Below are positions 17,348-23,576 of a stretch of 23,989 nt of DNA, piece after piece. The DNA is taken from assembly GCA_020632665.1 (NCBI GenBank), contig JACKFC010000052.1, forward strand, positions 1 through 23,989, in the 5' to 3' direction. This DNA is from Deltaproteobacteria bacterium. Its GTDB lineage: Bacteria > Myxococcota_A > UBA9042. A model generated the notes under the pieces. It saw only the letters and a list, made by a program, of their open reading frames with translations. It searched no databases and was not told the origin of the DNA. Made by a program: the position numbers and the translations under genes. Position 1 is the stretch's first letter. The number at the start of each line of letters is the position of its first letter.

Positions 17348-17461
17348 GCCGGGCGCGAGTACGGGGGCCGGTCCAGGTGCGCTCGCTGATCTATCCGGCC
17401 ACTACCGGGGCCGGTCCAAGAGCATCCGTTGATCTACCCGCCCTCTACCGGGCGCGAGTAC
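17348..17461. repeat. Interspersed imperfect direct repeats
   Basis: CCGGGCGCGAGTAC occurs at 17349-17362 and 17448-17461. GGGGCCGGTCCA occurs at 17364-17375 and 17407-17418. TGATCTAYCCG followed by a CTACCGGG-type end occurs at 17387-17410 and 17430-17453. The three elements alternate, suggesting nested duplication. Confidence 0.7.
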
Positions 17462-17502
17462 CGCGCGCACGGATTCGCATCACCCCGGAAAACGCGAGAA
17501 CG

Positions 17503-17527
17503 CAGCACCAGCAGGGATCGAACCTGC
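17503..17527 (-). pseudogene. tRNA 3' remnant (T-arm and acceptor 3' strand)
   Basis: Read on the minus strand, stem GCAGG, 7-nt loop TTCGATC and stem CCTGC form a standard T-arm with the invariant GTTCGA-N-C pattern. It is followed by TGGTGCT and G in the places of the acceptor 3' strand and discriminator. No CCA follows and no D-arm, anticodon arm or 5' acceptor strand precedes it; the hexamer array begins there instead. Such 3' tRNA pieces are often left as attachment-site halves by integrating elements. Isotype cannot be assigned. Chance similarity is possible. Confidence 0.42.
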
Positions 17528-17533
17528 GTCGAC

Positions 17534-17659
17534 ATCAGCATCAGCGCCAGCGCTAGCGCCAGCGCCAGCATCAGCATCAGCATCAGCGTCCGCATCAGCA
17601 TCAGCATCAGCATCAGCATCAGCGTCAGCGTCAGCATCAGCATCAGCATCAGCGTCAGC
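17534..17659 (+). repeat. 21-unit hexanucleotide tandem array (ATCAGC and variants)
   Basis: Twenty-one consecutive 6-bp units are in register. Most are ATCAGC, with GCCAGC, GCTAGC, GTCAGC and GTCCGC variants. The variants are clustered, which suggests expansion by slippage and local homogenisation. On the minus strand one frame reads as alternating Asp-Ala. Confidence 0.92.
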
Positions 17660-17724
17660 CCCCAAAATCCCTACCCAATCTCCCCCCGTACCAGCACCAA
17701 CCCCAGCCCCAGCCCCGGCCGTGC

Positions 17725-17849
17725 GTGCCGCCCACTTCGGCCCGTTCTCGCCGGGGCAGCGCCGAGCGCAAGGGTTCGCTTCGCCGGCTTCGCCGCCCTT
17801 GACGCTCGGCGCTTTCGCCCCGGCGGAACTGGCCTGCGTCGGGCGGCAC
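17725..17849 (+). repeat. Large imperfect inverted repeat (about 50-bp arms, 21-nt loop)
   Basis: The left arm 17725-17774 pairs with the right arm 17796-17849. Perfect blocks are GTGCCGCCC/GGGCGGCAC, CGCCGGGGC/GCCCCGGCG, AGCGCCGAGCG/CGCTCGGCGCT and AAGGG/CCCTT. Small bulges separate the blocks. The structure ends 37 bp before the four-helix-bundle start codon. As RNA or extruded DNA it would be a very stable stem-loop. Confidence 0.85.
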
Positions 17850-17886
17850 ACACGGCCTCGAGGTCGCGCCCGGGAGGAGGTTTCTG

Positions 17887-18258
17887 ATGTCGGAAGTTTA
17901 TGAGAGCCGAGTTGGGTTGCGCCGGCCCCTGCTCGCGGGGCGGTGCGCGGAGCGGGCGGCGGGTCTTGCGATTGCGGTGGGGCAGACGCTGCCGCCCTCG
18001 GTGCGGTGTCTCTCGGACCAGCTCACCCGCGCGGCGCTCTCGACGCCGCTCAACCTTGCCGAGGGCCTCGGGCGCACCGGGCGCGACCGGCTGCACCACC
18101 TGCGGATCGCCTATGGGTCGGTGCGCGAGGCGCAGTCGGCGGCGCGGATCGTGGTCGCCAGCGGCCTCGGTGATGGCGAGAAGGCCGCGCAGCTCGTGGC
18201 GGAGCTCGACCAGCTCGGGGCGCGGGTCTGGGGGCTGATTCGCTGGGCCGGCGGGTAG
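17887..18258 (+). CDS. Four-helix-bundle protein (S23/23S rRNA intervening-sequence protein family, TIGR02436-like)
   Basis: A 123-residue protein, normal length for this family. The diagnostic stretch is QLTRAALSTPLNLAEGLGRTGRDR followed by HHLRIAYGSVREAQSA, matching the family pattern of a helix with Ala-x-Ser-x-x-x-Asn-x-Ala-Glu-Gly and then Gly-Ser-x-x-Glu. Related proteins form pentameric four-helix bundles that bind nucleic acid. They occur inside 23S rRNA intervening sequences, as stand-alone genes and as accessory (Avd) proteins of diversity-generating retroelements. Here no rRNA and no reverse transcriptase is visible, so it is stand-alone in this window. The ATG at 17887 has GGAGGAGG about 7 nt upstream, an excellent start. 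A giant inverted repeat lies just upstream and an IS91 element 104 bp downstream. Function is unknown. Confidence 0.85.
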   Translation: MSEVYESRVGLRRPLLAGRCAERAAGLAIAVGQTLPPSVRCLSDQLTRAALSTPLNLAEGLGRTGRDRLHHLRIAYGSVREAQSAARIVVASGLGDGEKAAQLVAELDQLGARVWGLIRWAGG

Positions 18259-18332
18259 GGCCCCGGCTCGGCCACCCCCTCGCAGCGCTCCAGCGGCGAC
18301 GCAAAGTCTGCCATCGCCCGATCACCCCTCCG

Positions 18333-18351
18333 ACGCCGCCCTCCGCGGCGT
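18333..18351 (+). promoter_or_regulatory. Hairpin just upstream of the first IS91 transposase gene
   Basis: ACGCCGC and GCGGCGT pair perfectly around CCTCC, ending 2 bp before the GGAG that precedes the transposase ATG. It may belong to the element end or control transposase translation. Confidence 0.4.
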
Positions 18352-18362
18352 GCGGAGCGCGG

Positions 18363-20006
18363 ATGGCCACGACCTACCAGCCGAGGAATCCGAGCGCGAC
18401 GGCCGTTCATCAGGTCGTTCGTGAGCACTTCGCGGCCTTCCGCGCCGGCGTCGCGGCGAAGGGTGGGCGCACCCCGGCCCGCGTCGACCGTGCCATGCGA
18501 CGATTCCTGCGCTGTGGCTCCCCGGCGGCCGGCTTCGCCCGGCTGCGCTGCGACGACTGCCGCGGCGAGCTGCTCGTGCCCTTCTCCTGCAAGGTCCGCA
18601 CGCTCTGTGCCAGCTGCGACGGCCGACGCATGGCAGATCAGGCGGCGCGGCTCTGCGACGAGATCTTGCCCCGGCAGCGGGTGCGACAATACGTCCTGAC
18701 GCTGCCTGCGGCGCTGCGCTACCGCGTCGCCTTCGATCCCGAGCTGCTCAGCGAGGTCCTGGGCGCGTGGATCGGCGCGCTGACGGCTTGGAAGCGCAAG
18801 CGCGCTCGTGCAGCCGGCCTGCGCGACGCGCGTTGCGCGGGCTTCACCGGCATCCAGCGCTTCGGCGATGGTCTGCGGCTGAACCCGCACTTCCACACGA
18901 TCTTCGTCGACGGCGTCTACGTCGCGGTGGCAGGCAGCGAGCGTCCGCGCTTCGTCGCGTTGCCACCGCCGAAGCAGCGCGAGGTCGAGGCACTGCTCGC
19001 CCGGGCGCGTCGCGCCGTGCTGCGCCGGCTGCAGCGTCTGGGCCTGATCCACGAGATCGTCGACCGCGAGCCGGGCCTCTTCGACCCGATCGCGGAGGCG
19101 GAGCCCGTGCTCGCGCACTGCGCAGCGGCGAGTCTGCTGGACCGCGTCGCGGTCGGCGAGCGTGCCGGCGAACTCGTGCTCCGTCTGCAGCGCACACCGC
19201 CCGAGCTGCGCGCCAACGGCCGACTCTGCGCGACCCTCGACGGCTTCTCGCTCCACGCAGCGACGACCGTCGCCCGCCACGATCGCGCTCGGCTCGAGCG
19301 GCTGTGTCGCTACGTTCTCCGTCCGGCTATCGCGACGCGCCGCACCGAGCGCTTGCATGACGGCCGAGTCGTCGTTCACCTCAAGCAGCGTTGGGCCGAT
19401 GGCACCTATGCCAAGGTCTTCGACGCCCCTGACCTCATCGCCAAGCTGCTCGCGTTGATGCCGCCGCACGGCAAGAACCTGCTGCGCTACCACGGCCAGT
19501 TCGCCCCCTCGGCGCGGTGGCGGGCGGCGATCGTTCCTCGCCGCGCGGCAGTGGAAGAGGCGAGCGAGCGCGAATGTGGCAGGCGGACGGCGGCGCGAGG
19601 GGCCCACGAGGAGCGAGGCAACTCGCATGACGTCCGCGAGAAAAACACGCCATCAACCCGAACGCGCTCGGCGCCAACACCAGGGGTGCTCGAGGAGCGA
19701 ACCAACTTGCTTGACGTCCGCGAGAGAGGCGCACCAATGACCCGAACGCGCTCGGCGTGGACGTGGGCAGTTCTGCTCCAGCGAACGTTCGCCATCGACG
19801 TCCTGCAGTGCCCGTGCGGCGGCCGGCGGCGCCTCGTCGCGCTGATCGAGAAACGTGAAGCGATCGCCGCCATCCTAGGCCACCTCGGGCAGCCAACGGA
19901 CGTCCCTACGTTCGCCGCGGCACAGCCGCCGCCGCTGCTCCACAGCTTGGAGGAAGACGACGAAGCCCGCCGCGTCGTCCTCGACCCCGAGTTTCAGCAC
20001 GAGTAG
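18363..20006 (+). CDS. IS91-family HUH transposase, single-Tyr type, with internal tandem duplication
   Basis: A 547-residue transposase of the IS91/ISCR group, which moves by rolling-circle replication. The zinc-binding N-terminal domain has Cys51, 63, 66, 76, 82 and 85. The HUH pair is in LNPHFHTIFVDG (His176, His178). The tyrosine region reads LERLCRYVLRPAIA: Tyr317 is present, but the first tyrosine of the YxxxY motif is Arg313, resembling single-Tyr ISCR-like members. LLRYHGQFAP follows near 385. A linker (416-471) consists of two 28-residue copies encoded by an exact 84-bp offset duplication (19607 and 19691). The C terminus has the family-typical VLQCPCGGRRRLVALI. The gene appears intact. 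The ATG at 18363 has GGAG 5 nt upstream. It faces the second transposase tail-to-tail. Confidence 0.92.
   Translation: MATTYQPRNPSATAVHQVVREHFAAFRAGVAAKGGRTPARVDRAMRRFLRCGSPAAGFARLRCDDCRGELLVPFSCKVRTLCASCDGRRMADQAARLCDEILPRQRVRQYVLTLPAALRYRVAFDPELLSEVLGAWIGALTAWKRKRARAAGLRDARCAGFTGIQRFGDGLRLNPHFHTIFVDGVYVAVAGSERPRFVALPPPKQREVEALLARARRAVLRRLQRLGLIHEIVDREPGLFDPIAEAEPVLAHCAAASLLDRVAVGERAGELVLRLQRTPPELRANGRLCATLDGFSLHAATTVARHDRARLERLCRYVLRPAIATRRTERLHDGRVVVHLKQRWADGTYAKVFDAPDLIAKLLALMPPHGKNLLRYHGQFAPSARWRAAIVPRRAAVEEASERECGRRTAARGAHEERGNSHDVREKNTPSTRTRSAPTPGVLEERTNLLDVRERGAPMTRTRSAWTWAVLLQRTFAIDVLQCPCGGRRRLVALIEKREAIAAILGHLGQPTDVPTFAAAQPPPLLHSLEEDDEARRVVLDPEFQHE
19607..19774 (+). repeat. 84-bp tandem duplication inside the IS91 transposase gene
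   Basis: Copy A starts at 19607 and copy B at 19691. Shared blocks include CGAGGAGCGA, TGACGTCCGCGAGA and ACCCGAACGCGCTCGGCG. The offset equals 28 codons, so the frame is kept. Copies have diverged, mostly in the middle. Confidence 0.85.
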
Positions 20007-20182
20007 GGCCCGAGCCTCCTTTCGAGCCCAAAAAATCGCCTCCCCAGCGTCGCGACTCCGCCGCCGATGCCAGGCAGCGCCGTGGCGCGAAAGCCTGTCG
20101 AGCGCATGATCAGCAGCGCAAAGGCCCACGACTGTGGCCAATTCTCGGTTGCCGGAAGGCTTCGCGCATCGTAGGCTCGGGT

Positions 20183-20220
20183 CCCGTGACCTGGAGGTGG
20201 CCCCGTGAGCTGGAGGTGGC
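20183..20220 (+). repeat. 19-bp tandem repeat, two copies
   Basis: CCCGTGASCTGGAGGTGGC is repeated head-to-tail at 20183-20201 and 20202-20220 with one mismatch. The GCCCACCTCCAC at about 20259-20270 is a partial inverted match. Confidence 0.85.
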
Positions 20221-20365
20221 GAGCGTGCTGTCCGATAAGGAACCGCGGATAGCGGCCGCCCACCTCCACGCCACCGACACCCCAACGACCCCGCGCGGCG
20301 GCTAGCCCTGGTTGGAGGAAGCCGCGGCCGAATTTGCGCTGCGTGCTATGGGCAAAAAGCGCTGC

Positions 20366-20389
20366 GCCGAGCCGTCGAGAGGGCTCGGC
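20366..20389 (-). terminator. Strong hairpin downstream of IS91 transposase 2 (terminator or oriIS-like)
   Basis: GCCGAGCC and GGCTCGGC form a perfect 8-bp stem with an 8-nt loop, about 175 bp beyond the transposase stop. No T-run follows on the minus strand. A hairpin at the 3' end is characteristic of IS91 origin ends, so this is an alternative reading. Confidence 0.4.
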
Positions 20390-20563
20390 AACGCCATGAG
20401 CTACGTCGCCGACATCGCTCAAGCACGTGATGTCGCGACTTCCGCGTCGCCACCGACCGAGGAAATGCCGCGTCGAGCTCGCAAGATCGGGCGCGAAGCA
20501 AAGCGAGGCCGTCGCGCATCCAAGCTGCGCTGCACTTGCGGACTTCACTGTCGACACGCCTGG

Positions 20564-21784
20564 TCATCGGACCCCCGAGCGCGGCGGTCCGCGGACGCGC
20601 GCCGGAGCGAGTCGCGGGACAGGCAGCCGCACCGTCGCGCTACCGCAGCGCTCGCAGCTCGCCGGCGGCTCGGGGGTGGCCCGCTGCTGCGCGTCCTGGT
20701 CGTTTCGCGGCTGCTCGCCGGGATGCTCAGCCGCCGCGTCGCCGTCGGTCCTCGGCGCCAACAACCGCGTCGCCAGCGGCAACCCGCGGCTGGCGTGCGT
20801 CGGCGCGTACAGCCCGAAATGGCGGATCTTGTGTAGCCCGCGCGGCAGCACGTGCAGCAGCAGCCGCGCGACGAACTGCGCCGGCGTCATCTGGGCGGAG
20901 CCGCCGTTGCGGGTGGCGATGCAGATCGACTCGGCCCCGACGGCCAACAGGCGGCGGTCGCTGATCGCGACGCGGTGGGTGTAGCGGCCGAGGTAGCGAA
21001 AGACCTGCTCTGCGCCGGCGAAGGGTTGCTTGGCGTAGACCACCCACTTGATGCGCCGGAGTTGCCGCAGCAGGCGATCTTTCGCCTCGGGGTCGGCTAG
21101 GCCGGCGGCGCGACCGACGCAGCGCAGTTCGCCGTTGGCAAAGGCCGCCTCGAGCCGACGCAGCAGCACGCCGCGGAACAACTTGCCGAGCAACGCGACC
21201 GGGAAGAGGTAGCGCGGGTGGGTCGGTACCCAACGTTTGCGGCGCAGATCGAGTCCGCCGGCAGTGACGACGCAGTGCAGGTGTGGGTGGTAGTGCAACT
21301 CGCGGGTCCAGGTGTGCAACACCGCGGTGACGCCGAGGACCGCGCCGAGGCGCTGCTTCGCGAGCGTGGTCAGCGTGACGCGCGCCGCCTCGAACAGCAG
21401 CGCGTGCAGCCGCTCCGGGTTGCATCGCCACAAGCCGCGGAGCTGTGCCGGGACGGTGAAGACGACGTGAAAGTGGCGCACTGGCAAGACGCGCTCCATC
21501 CGCGCCTGCACCCAGCGCTGTTGGCGCTGGCCTTGGCAGCTCGGACAATGCCGATTGCGGCAGGAGTTGTAGCTCGGTCGCTGGTGGCCGCAGGCCGAGC
21601 AGGCGTCGATGTGGCCTCCGAGCGCGGCGGTCCGGCAGCGCTGCGCATCGCGCAGGGCCTTGCGCTGCTGCGTGCTGAGCCCACCGCGGGCGAGCAGCGC
21701 CGGGCCGTGCTGGCGCAAGACCTCTGCGACGCGCCAACGCGGCCGCCCGTTTTCGGCGGACCCAGAGCTGGTGCAGCCCGACAT
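20564..21784 (-). CDS. IS91-family HUH transposase, two-Tyr type
   Basis: A 406-residue transposase close to the IS91/IS801/IS1294 group. The zinc-binding domain reads CSACGHQRPSYNSC then RNRHCPSCQG (Cys62, 65, 75, 80, 83). The HUH motif is HPHLHCVV with His168 and His170. The catalytic pair is in YLGRYTHRVAIS, Tyr264 and Tyr268. KIRHFGLYAP follows near 319-328. The last 75 residues are a polar, Arg/Pro/Glu-rich tail ending in a degenerate CERCG segment. The ATG at 21784 overlaps the TGA of the upstream recombinase by one base (TGATG), so translation is coupled. A motif-complete catalytic core suggests it may be active. Confidence 0.94.
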   Translation of the reverse strand: MSGCTSSGSAENGRPRWRVAEVLRQHGPALLARGGLSTQQRKALRDAQRCRTAALGGHIDACSACGHQRPSYNSCRNRHCPSCQGQRQQRWVQARMERVLPVRHFHVVFTVPAQLRGLWRCNPERLHALLFEAARVTLTTLAKQRLGAVLGVTAVLHTWTRELHYHPHLHCVVTAGGLDLRRKRWVPTHPRYLFPVALLGKLFRGVLLRRLEAAFANGELRCVGRAAGLADPEAKDRLLRQLRRIKWVVYAKQPFAGAEQVFRYLGRYTHRVAISDRRLLAVGAESICIATRNGGSAQMTPAQFVARLLLHVLPRGLHKIRHFGLYAPTHASRGLPLATRLLAPRTDGDAAAEHPGEQPRNDQDAQQRATPEPPASCERCGSATVRLPVPRLAPARVRGPPRSGVR

Positions 21785-22638
21785 CAGCTGATGGCTGGAC
21801 GGTCGAGCAAGCGATCGAGCGGGCTCACCACCTTGGCGACGTGGCTGGGCTGCACCGCGAGGTAGCGCACCGTCGAGGACATCCGCGCGTGGCCGAGCAG
21901 CAGCCCGATGGTGCGCAGATCGACGCCGCCATCGAGCAGGTCTGTCGCGAACGCGCCGCGCAGCGCGTGGAACGGGTAGTGCCGCCGCAGCCCGGCGCGA
22001 AGCTGGATGTCAGCCCAGATCCGGCGGACCCGCCGCGGGGTGATGGGCATCTGCGCCTCGGCACCGGGGAACAGCCATGCGCCCTCGGGGCGTTGCTCGC
22101 GATATGCGCGTCGGAGCTGCGCGAGCAGCACCGGCGAGAGCATGACCAGGCGCTCTTTGCGGCCCTTGCCCTGCCGGACGCGGATCACGCCGTTGGCGCT
22201 GTCGATGTCGGCGATCTGCAGGTGGGTGGCCTCGGCAATGCGCAGGCCGGCACCGTAGGCGAGCATGACCAACGCTCGATTTCGCTCGGAGCTGGTGACC
22301 GCCAGGCATCGACGGACCTGCTCGGCGGTGAGCACGGTGGGCAGCTTTCGGACCCGCCGTGGCGTGCGCAGCCCAGCGACCTGCTCGGGCCGCTGCATGG
22401 TGACCCGGAAGACAAAGCGCAGCGCGGCAGCGTAGACCGCGCAGGTCGACGCGGAGTGGTCGGGCGAGCGGACGAGCATGCGCATGTAGGACGTGACCTC
22501 GTCCACGCCGAGCTCCTGCAGCGGCCGGCCGAAGTGGCGTTGGAAGCGCTTGACGGTCTGGACGTAGACGGTGCGGGTGTGGATGCTGCGGTCGAGATCC
22601 TTGAGATCTTGCTCCATGCGAGCGATGGTGGGGTCCAT
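21784..22638 (-). CDS. Tyrosine recombinase/integrase paired with IS91 transposase
   Basis: A 284-residue tyrosine recombinase, close to XerC/D size. N-terminal SAM-like core-binding domain covers about 15-90 (TVYVQTVKRFQRHFG, VTSYMRMLV). The catalytic domain covers 100-270 with Arg133 (GAGLRIAEA), Lys158 (GKGRKER), His224 and Arg227 (FHALRG), His250 (LLGHARM) and nucleophile Tyr259 (TVRYLAV). All active-site residues are present. The ATG at 22638 has GGAGG at 22648-22652, 9 nt upstream. It ends in TGATG, fused to the transposase start. Pairing of a Y-recombinase with an IS91 transposase is known in some IS91 relatives; its job, perhaps resolving circles or dimers, is inferred. Confidence 0.93.
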   Translation of the reverse strand: MDPTIARMEQDLKDLDRSIHTRTVYVQTVKRFQRHFGRPLQELGVDEVTSYMRMLVRSPDHSASTCAVYAAALRFVFRVTMQRPEQVAGLRTPRRVRKLPTVLTAEQVRRCLAVTSSERNRALVMLAYGAGLRIAEATHLQIADIDSANGVIRVRQGKGRKERLVMLSPVLLAQLRRAYREQRPEGAWLFPGAEAQMPITPRRVRRIWADIQLRAGLRRHYPFHALRGAFATDLLDGGVDLRTIGLLLGHARMSSTVRYLAVQPSHVAKVVSPLDRLLDRPAIS

Positions 22639-23033
22639 GTTGAAATTCCTCCGGTTGCCGGCCGAACGTTGGTGCTCGAGCCGGGTCGGAGGAGGGTGCT
22701 GCGGTTGGACGAAATGGGCGATGCAGCGGAAGGATGGGAGTTGCGATGGGGCGTAGCGACGCGAATCGGGGGCTTGGCGCCGTCAGGCGCGTCCGCGGAG
22801 CGGCTTCGTCCAATGGACCTTATGTCTACTATCCGTCGCCGTTGGCAAGAAAATGGATCCAGGTGCTTATACTTTATACTTTAGGCCCTCGCGAAAGCGT
22901 GAAGCACAAGCACCTCGAACCGCTCACTGGAACCCCTCACTTCCGTCGAAGTGCTGGGCATTTCGATTGGCGGGCTGCTGTTTCCGGCTAAGGCGTAGCG
23001 ATCGATCAGCCCAATTGATCGAGGAGAATTCAG
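22639..23033. other. Gap between recombinase and Cys-repeat lipoprotein, GC-poorer on the right
   Basis: No convincing gene is seen. The left part holds the recombinase ribosome binding site and a 9-bp inverted pair (22685-22693 and 22804-22812). Composition drops from about 22820. A direct repeat of TATACT (22868-22873 and 22875-22880), with TTGGCA at 22842-22847 but a 20-bp spacing, could be a weak promoter for the next gene. One copy of the dispersed TGCTGGG repeat lies at 22951-22966. A short open frame 22734-22991 has no family resemblance. Confidence 0.55.
22951..22966 (+). repeat. Dispersed repeat, copy 1 (degenerate)
   Basis: GTGCTGGGCATTTCGA differs from the two downstream copies at two or three positions. 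It lies upstream of the Cys-repeat lipoprotein. Confidence 0.5.
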
Positions 23034-23435
23034 TTGAAGAAGGTCCATGTATTTTGCCTCGTACTTGCAGGTTTCACCCTACTCCTACATGCGGGATGTG
23101 GAAGCGATTCGCCGGGTGGATGCTTCAACGACCTGACCGTGGAATGGTGTCAAGGCCACCTCAACTGTGAACAATCTGGGTGGTGTGGTCTGGCGATTCG
23201 GGACAATGAGGCTGGGTTCTGCAATTCTTGTGCGCCAACGGAAGAGCTGCACTGTTTGGAGAGCATCTCTTGCAAGCAGTCGGGGTATTGCTTCTTGCGA
23301 AGAGCTTCCGAACAAGCTCACAACAGCTGTGTTGTTCCATGGGAGTCCGAGTGCCCAACATCCGAACGCTGCAAGAGCGAGGGGAAAGCTTGCAACTATG
23401 AAGTTATCGACGAGATTCCTCGGTGTGTTGATTAG
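23034..23435 (+). CDS. Small cysteine-repeat lipoprotein, TTG start
   Basis: A 133-residue predicted lipoprotein with signal MKKVHVFCLVLAGFTLLLHAGC (Cys22). The mature part is three tandem Cys modules: Cys39/45/51/63, Cys74/80/86/99 and Cys107/113/120/131. The pattern is Cx5Cx5-6Cx10-12C with a recurrent C-x-x-SG-x-C or C-x-x-EG-x-x-C core. The even spacing predicts disulfides outside the cytoplasm. Comparable CxxxxxC..G.C repeats are common in large myxobacterial genomes; I know no function. The start is TTG at 23034, supported by GAGGAG at 23021-23026, 7 nt away, and by the signal peptide. Codon use and base composition are less GC-biased than elsewhere in the window, hinting at acquired DNA next to the IS region. 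Confidence 0.75.
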   Translation: MKKVHVFCLVLAGFTLLLHAGCGSDSPGGCFNDLTVEWCQGHLNCEQSGWCGLAIRDNEAGFCNSCAPTEELHCLESISCKQSGYCFLRRASEQAHNSCVVPWESECPTSERCKSEGKACNYEVIDEIPRCVD

Positions 23436-23450
23436 CTCCCGTCAAGATAC

Positions 23451-23468
23451 ATGCTGGGTGTTTCGACA
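23451..23468 (+). repeat. Dispersed repeat, copy 2
   Basis: ATGCTGGGTGTTTCGACA, matching copy 3 at 17 of 18 positions, 108 bp upstream of it. Confidence 0.7.
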
Positions 23469-23558
23469 TAGCCGCGCTCATCGGCCGCAAGTGCACAAAC
23501 CGCACCAGGAACCCCGAAGGCTCACGCGACGAAAACGCGCTCGCCCGCCGCTGGATCG

Positions 23559-23576
23559 ATGCTGGGCGTTTCGACA
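23559..23576 (+). repeat. Dispersed repeat, copy 3
   Basis: ATGCTGGGCGTTTCGACA, followed by GAATCGACGGTCAGG, which is not shared with the other copies. Confidence 0.7.

Larger units (their letters stand above)
17340..17886. other. Repeat-rich non-coding block downstream of the cyclase
   Basis: No credible gene is seen in these 547 bases. In order they hold short interspersed direct repeats (17348-17461), a tRNA T-arm plus acceptor remnant on the minus strand (17503-17527), a 21-unit hexanucleotide array (17534-17659), a C-rich stretch (17660-17720), a large imperfect inverted repeat (17725-17849), and the strong ribosome binding site of the next gene (GGAGGAGG at about 17874). Open frames across the hexamer array translate into Asp-Ala, Ser-Ile or Met-Leu runs and are artefacts of the repeat. 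Confidence 0.75.
18333..20060 (+). mobile_element. IS91-family element 1 (ends uncertain)
   Basis: The element is defined by its single HUH transposase gene. IS91-type elements have no terminal inverted repeats and make no target duplication, so the limits here are only approximate. The left limit is placed at the hairpin before the gene. The right limit is placed after a GGGCCCGA/TCGAGCCC imperfect hairpin and A-run (20006-20036) just past the stop. Confidence 0.45.
20007..20563. other. Gap between two convergent IS91 transposase genes
   Basis: No convincing gene is found in 557 bases; open frames on both strands lack family resemblance and ribosome binding sites. Contents are a 19-bp tandem repeat (20183-20220) whose GGAGGTGG core recurs inverted at about 20260, and an 8-bp perfect hairpin (20366-20389). 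The 3' (ori-type) ends of both IS91 elements should lie here. Confidence 0.65.
20366..22812 (-). mobile_element. IS91-family element 2 with tyrosine recombinase (ends uncertain)
   Basis: The element is defined by a two-gene unit (recombinase then HUH transposase) reading leftward. The left limit is placed at the hairpin 20366-20389. The right limit is placed at the outer copy of a 9-bp inverted pair TTGGACGAA (22685-22693) / TTCGTCCAA (22804-22812) upstream of the recombinase. Both limits are guesses. Confidence 0.45.

Noticed and set aside
17534..17659. CRISPR array
   Set aside because: The units are 6 bp and contiguous with no spacers, and no cas gene is present.
17480..17851. Minus-strand open frame with an Asp-Ala run
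   Set aside because: It is only the hexamer array and one arm of the inverted repeat read through; no start signal and no signal peptide.
17887..18258. Diversity-generating retroelement accessory gene or 23S rRNA intervening sequence
   Set aside because: No reverse transcriptase, template/variable repeat pair or rRNA sequence is visible in the window; the gene is better called a stand-alone family member.
19994..20557. 187-codon minus-strand open frame between the IS91 genes
   Set aside because: Composition is erratic, no family resemblance, and it spans the tandem repeat and hairpin.
22734..22991. 85-codon plus-strand open frame upstream of the Cys-repeat lipoprotein
   Set aside because: No ribosome binding site, no recognisable domain, and it crosses a sharp change in base composition.
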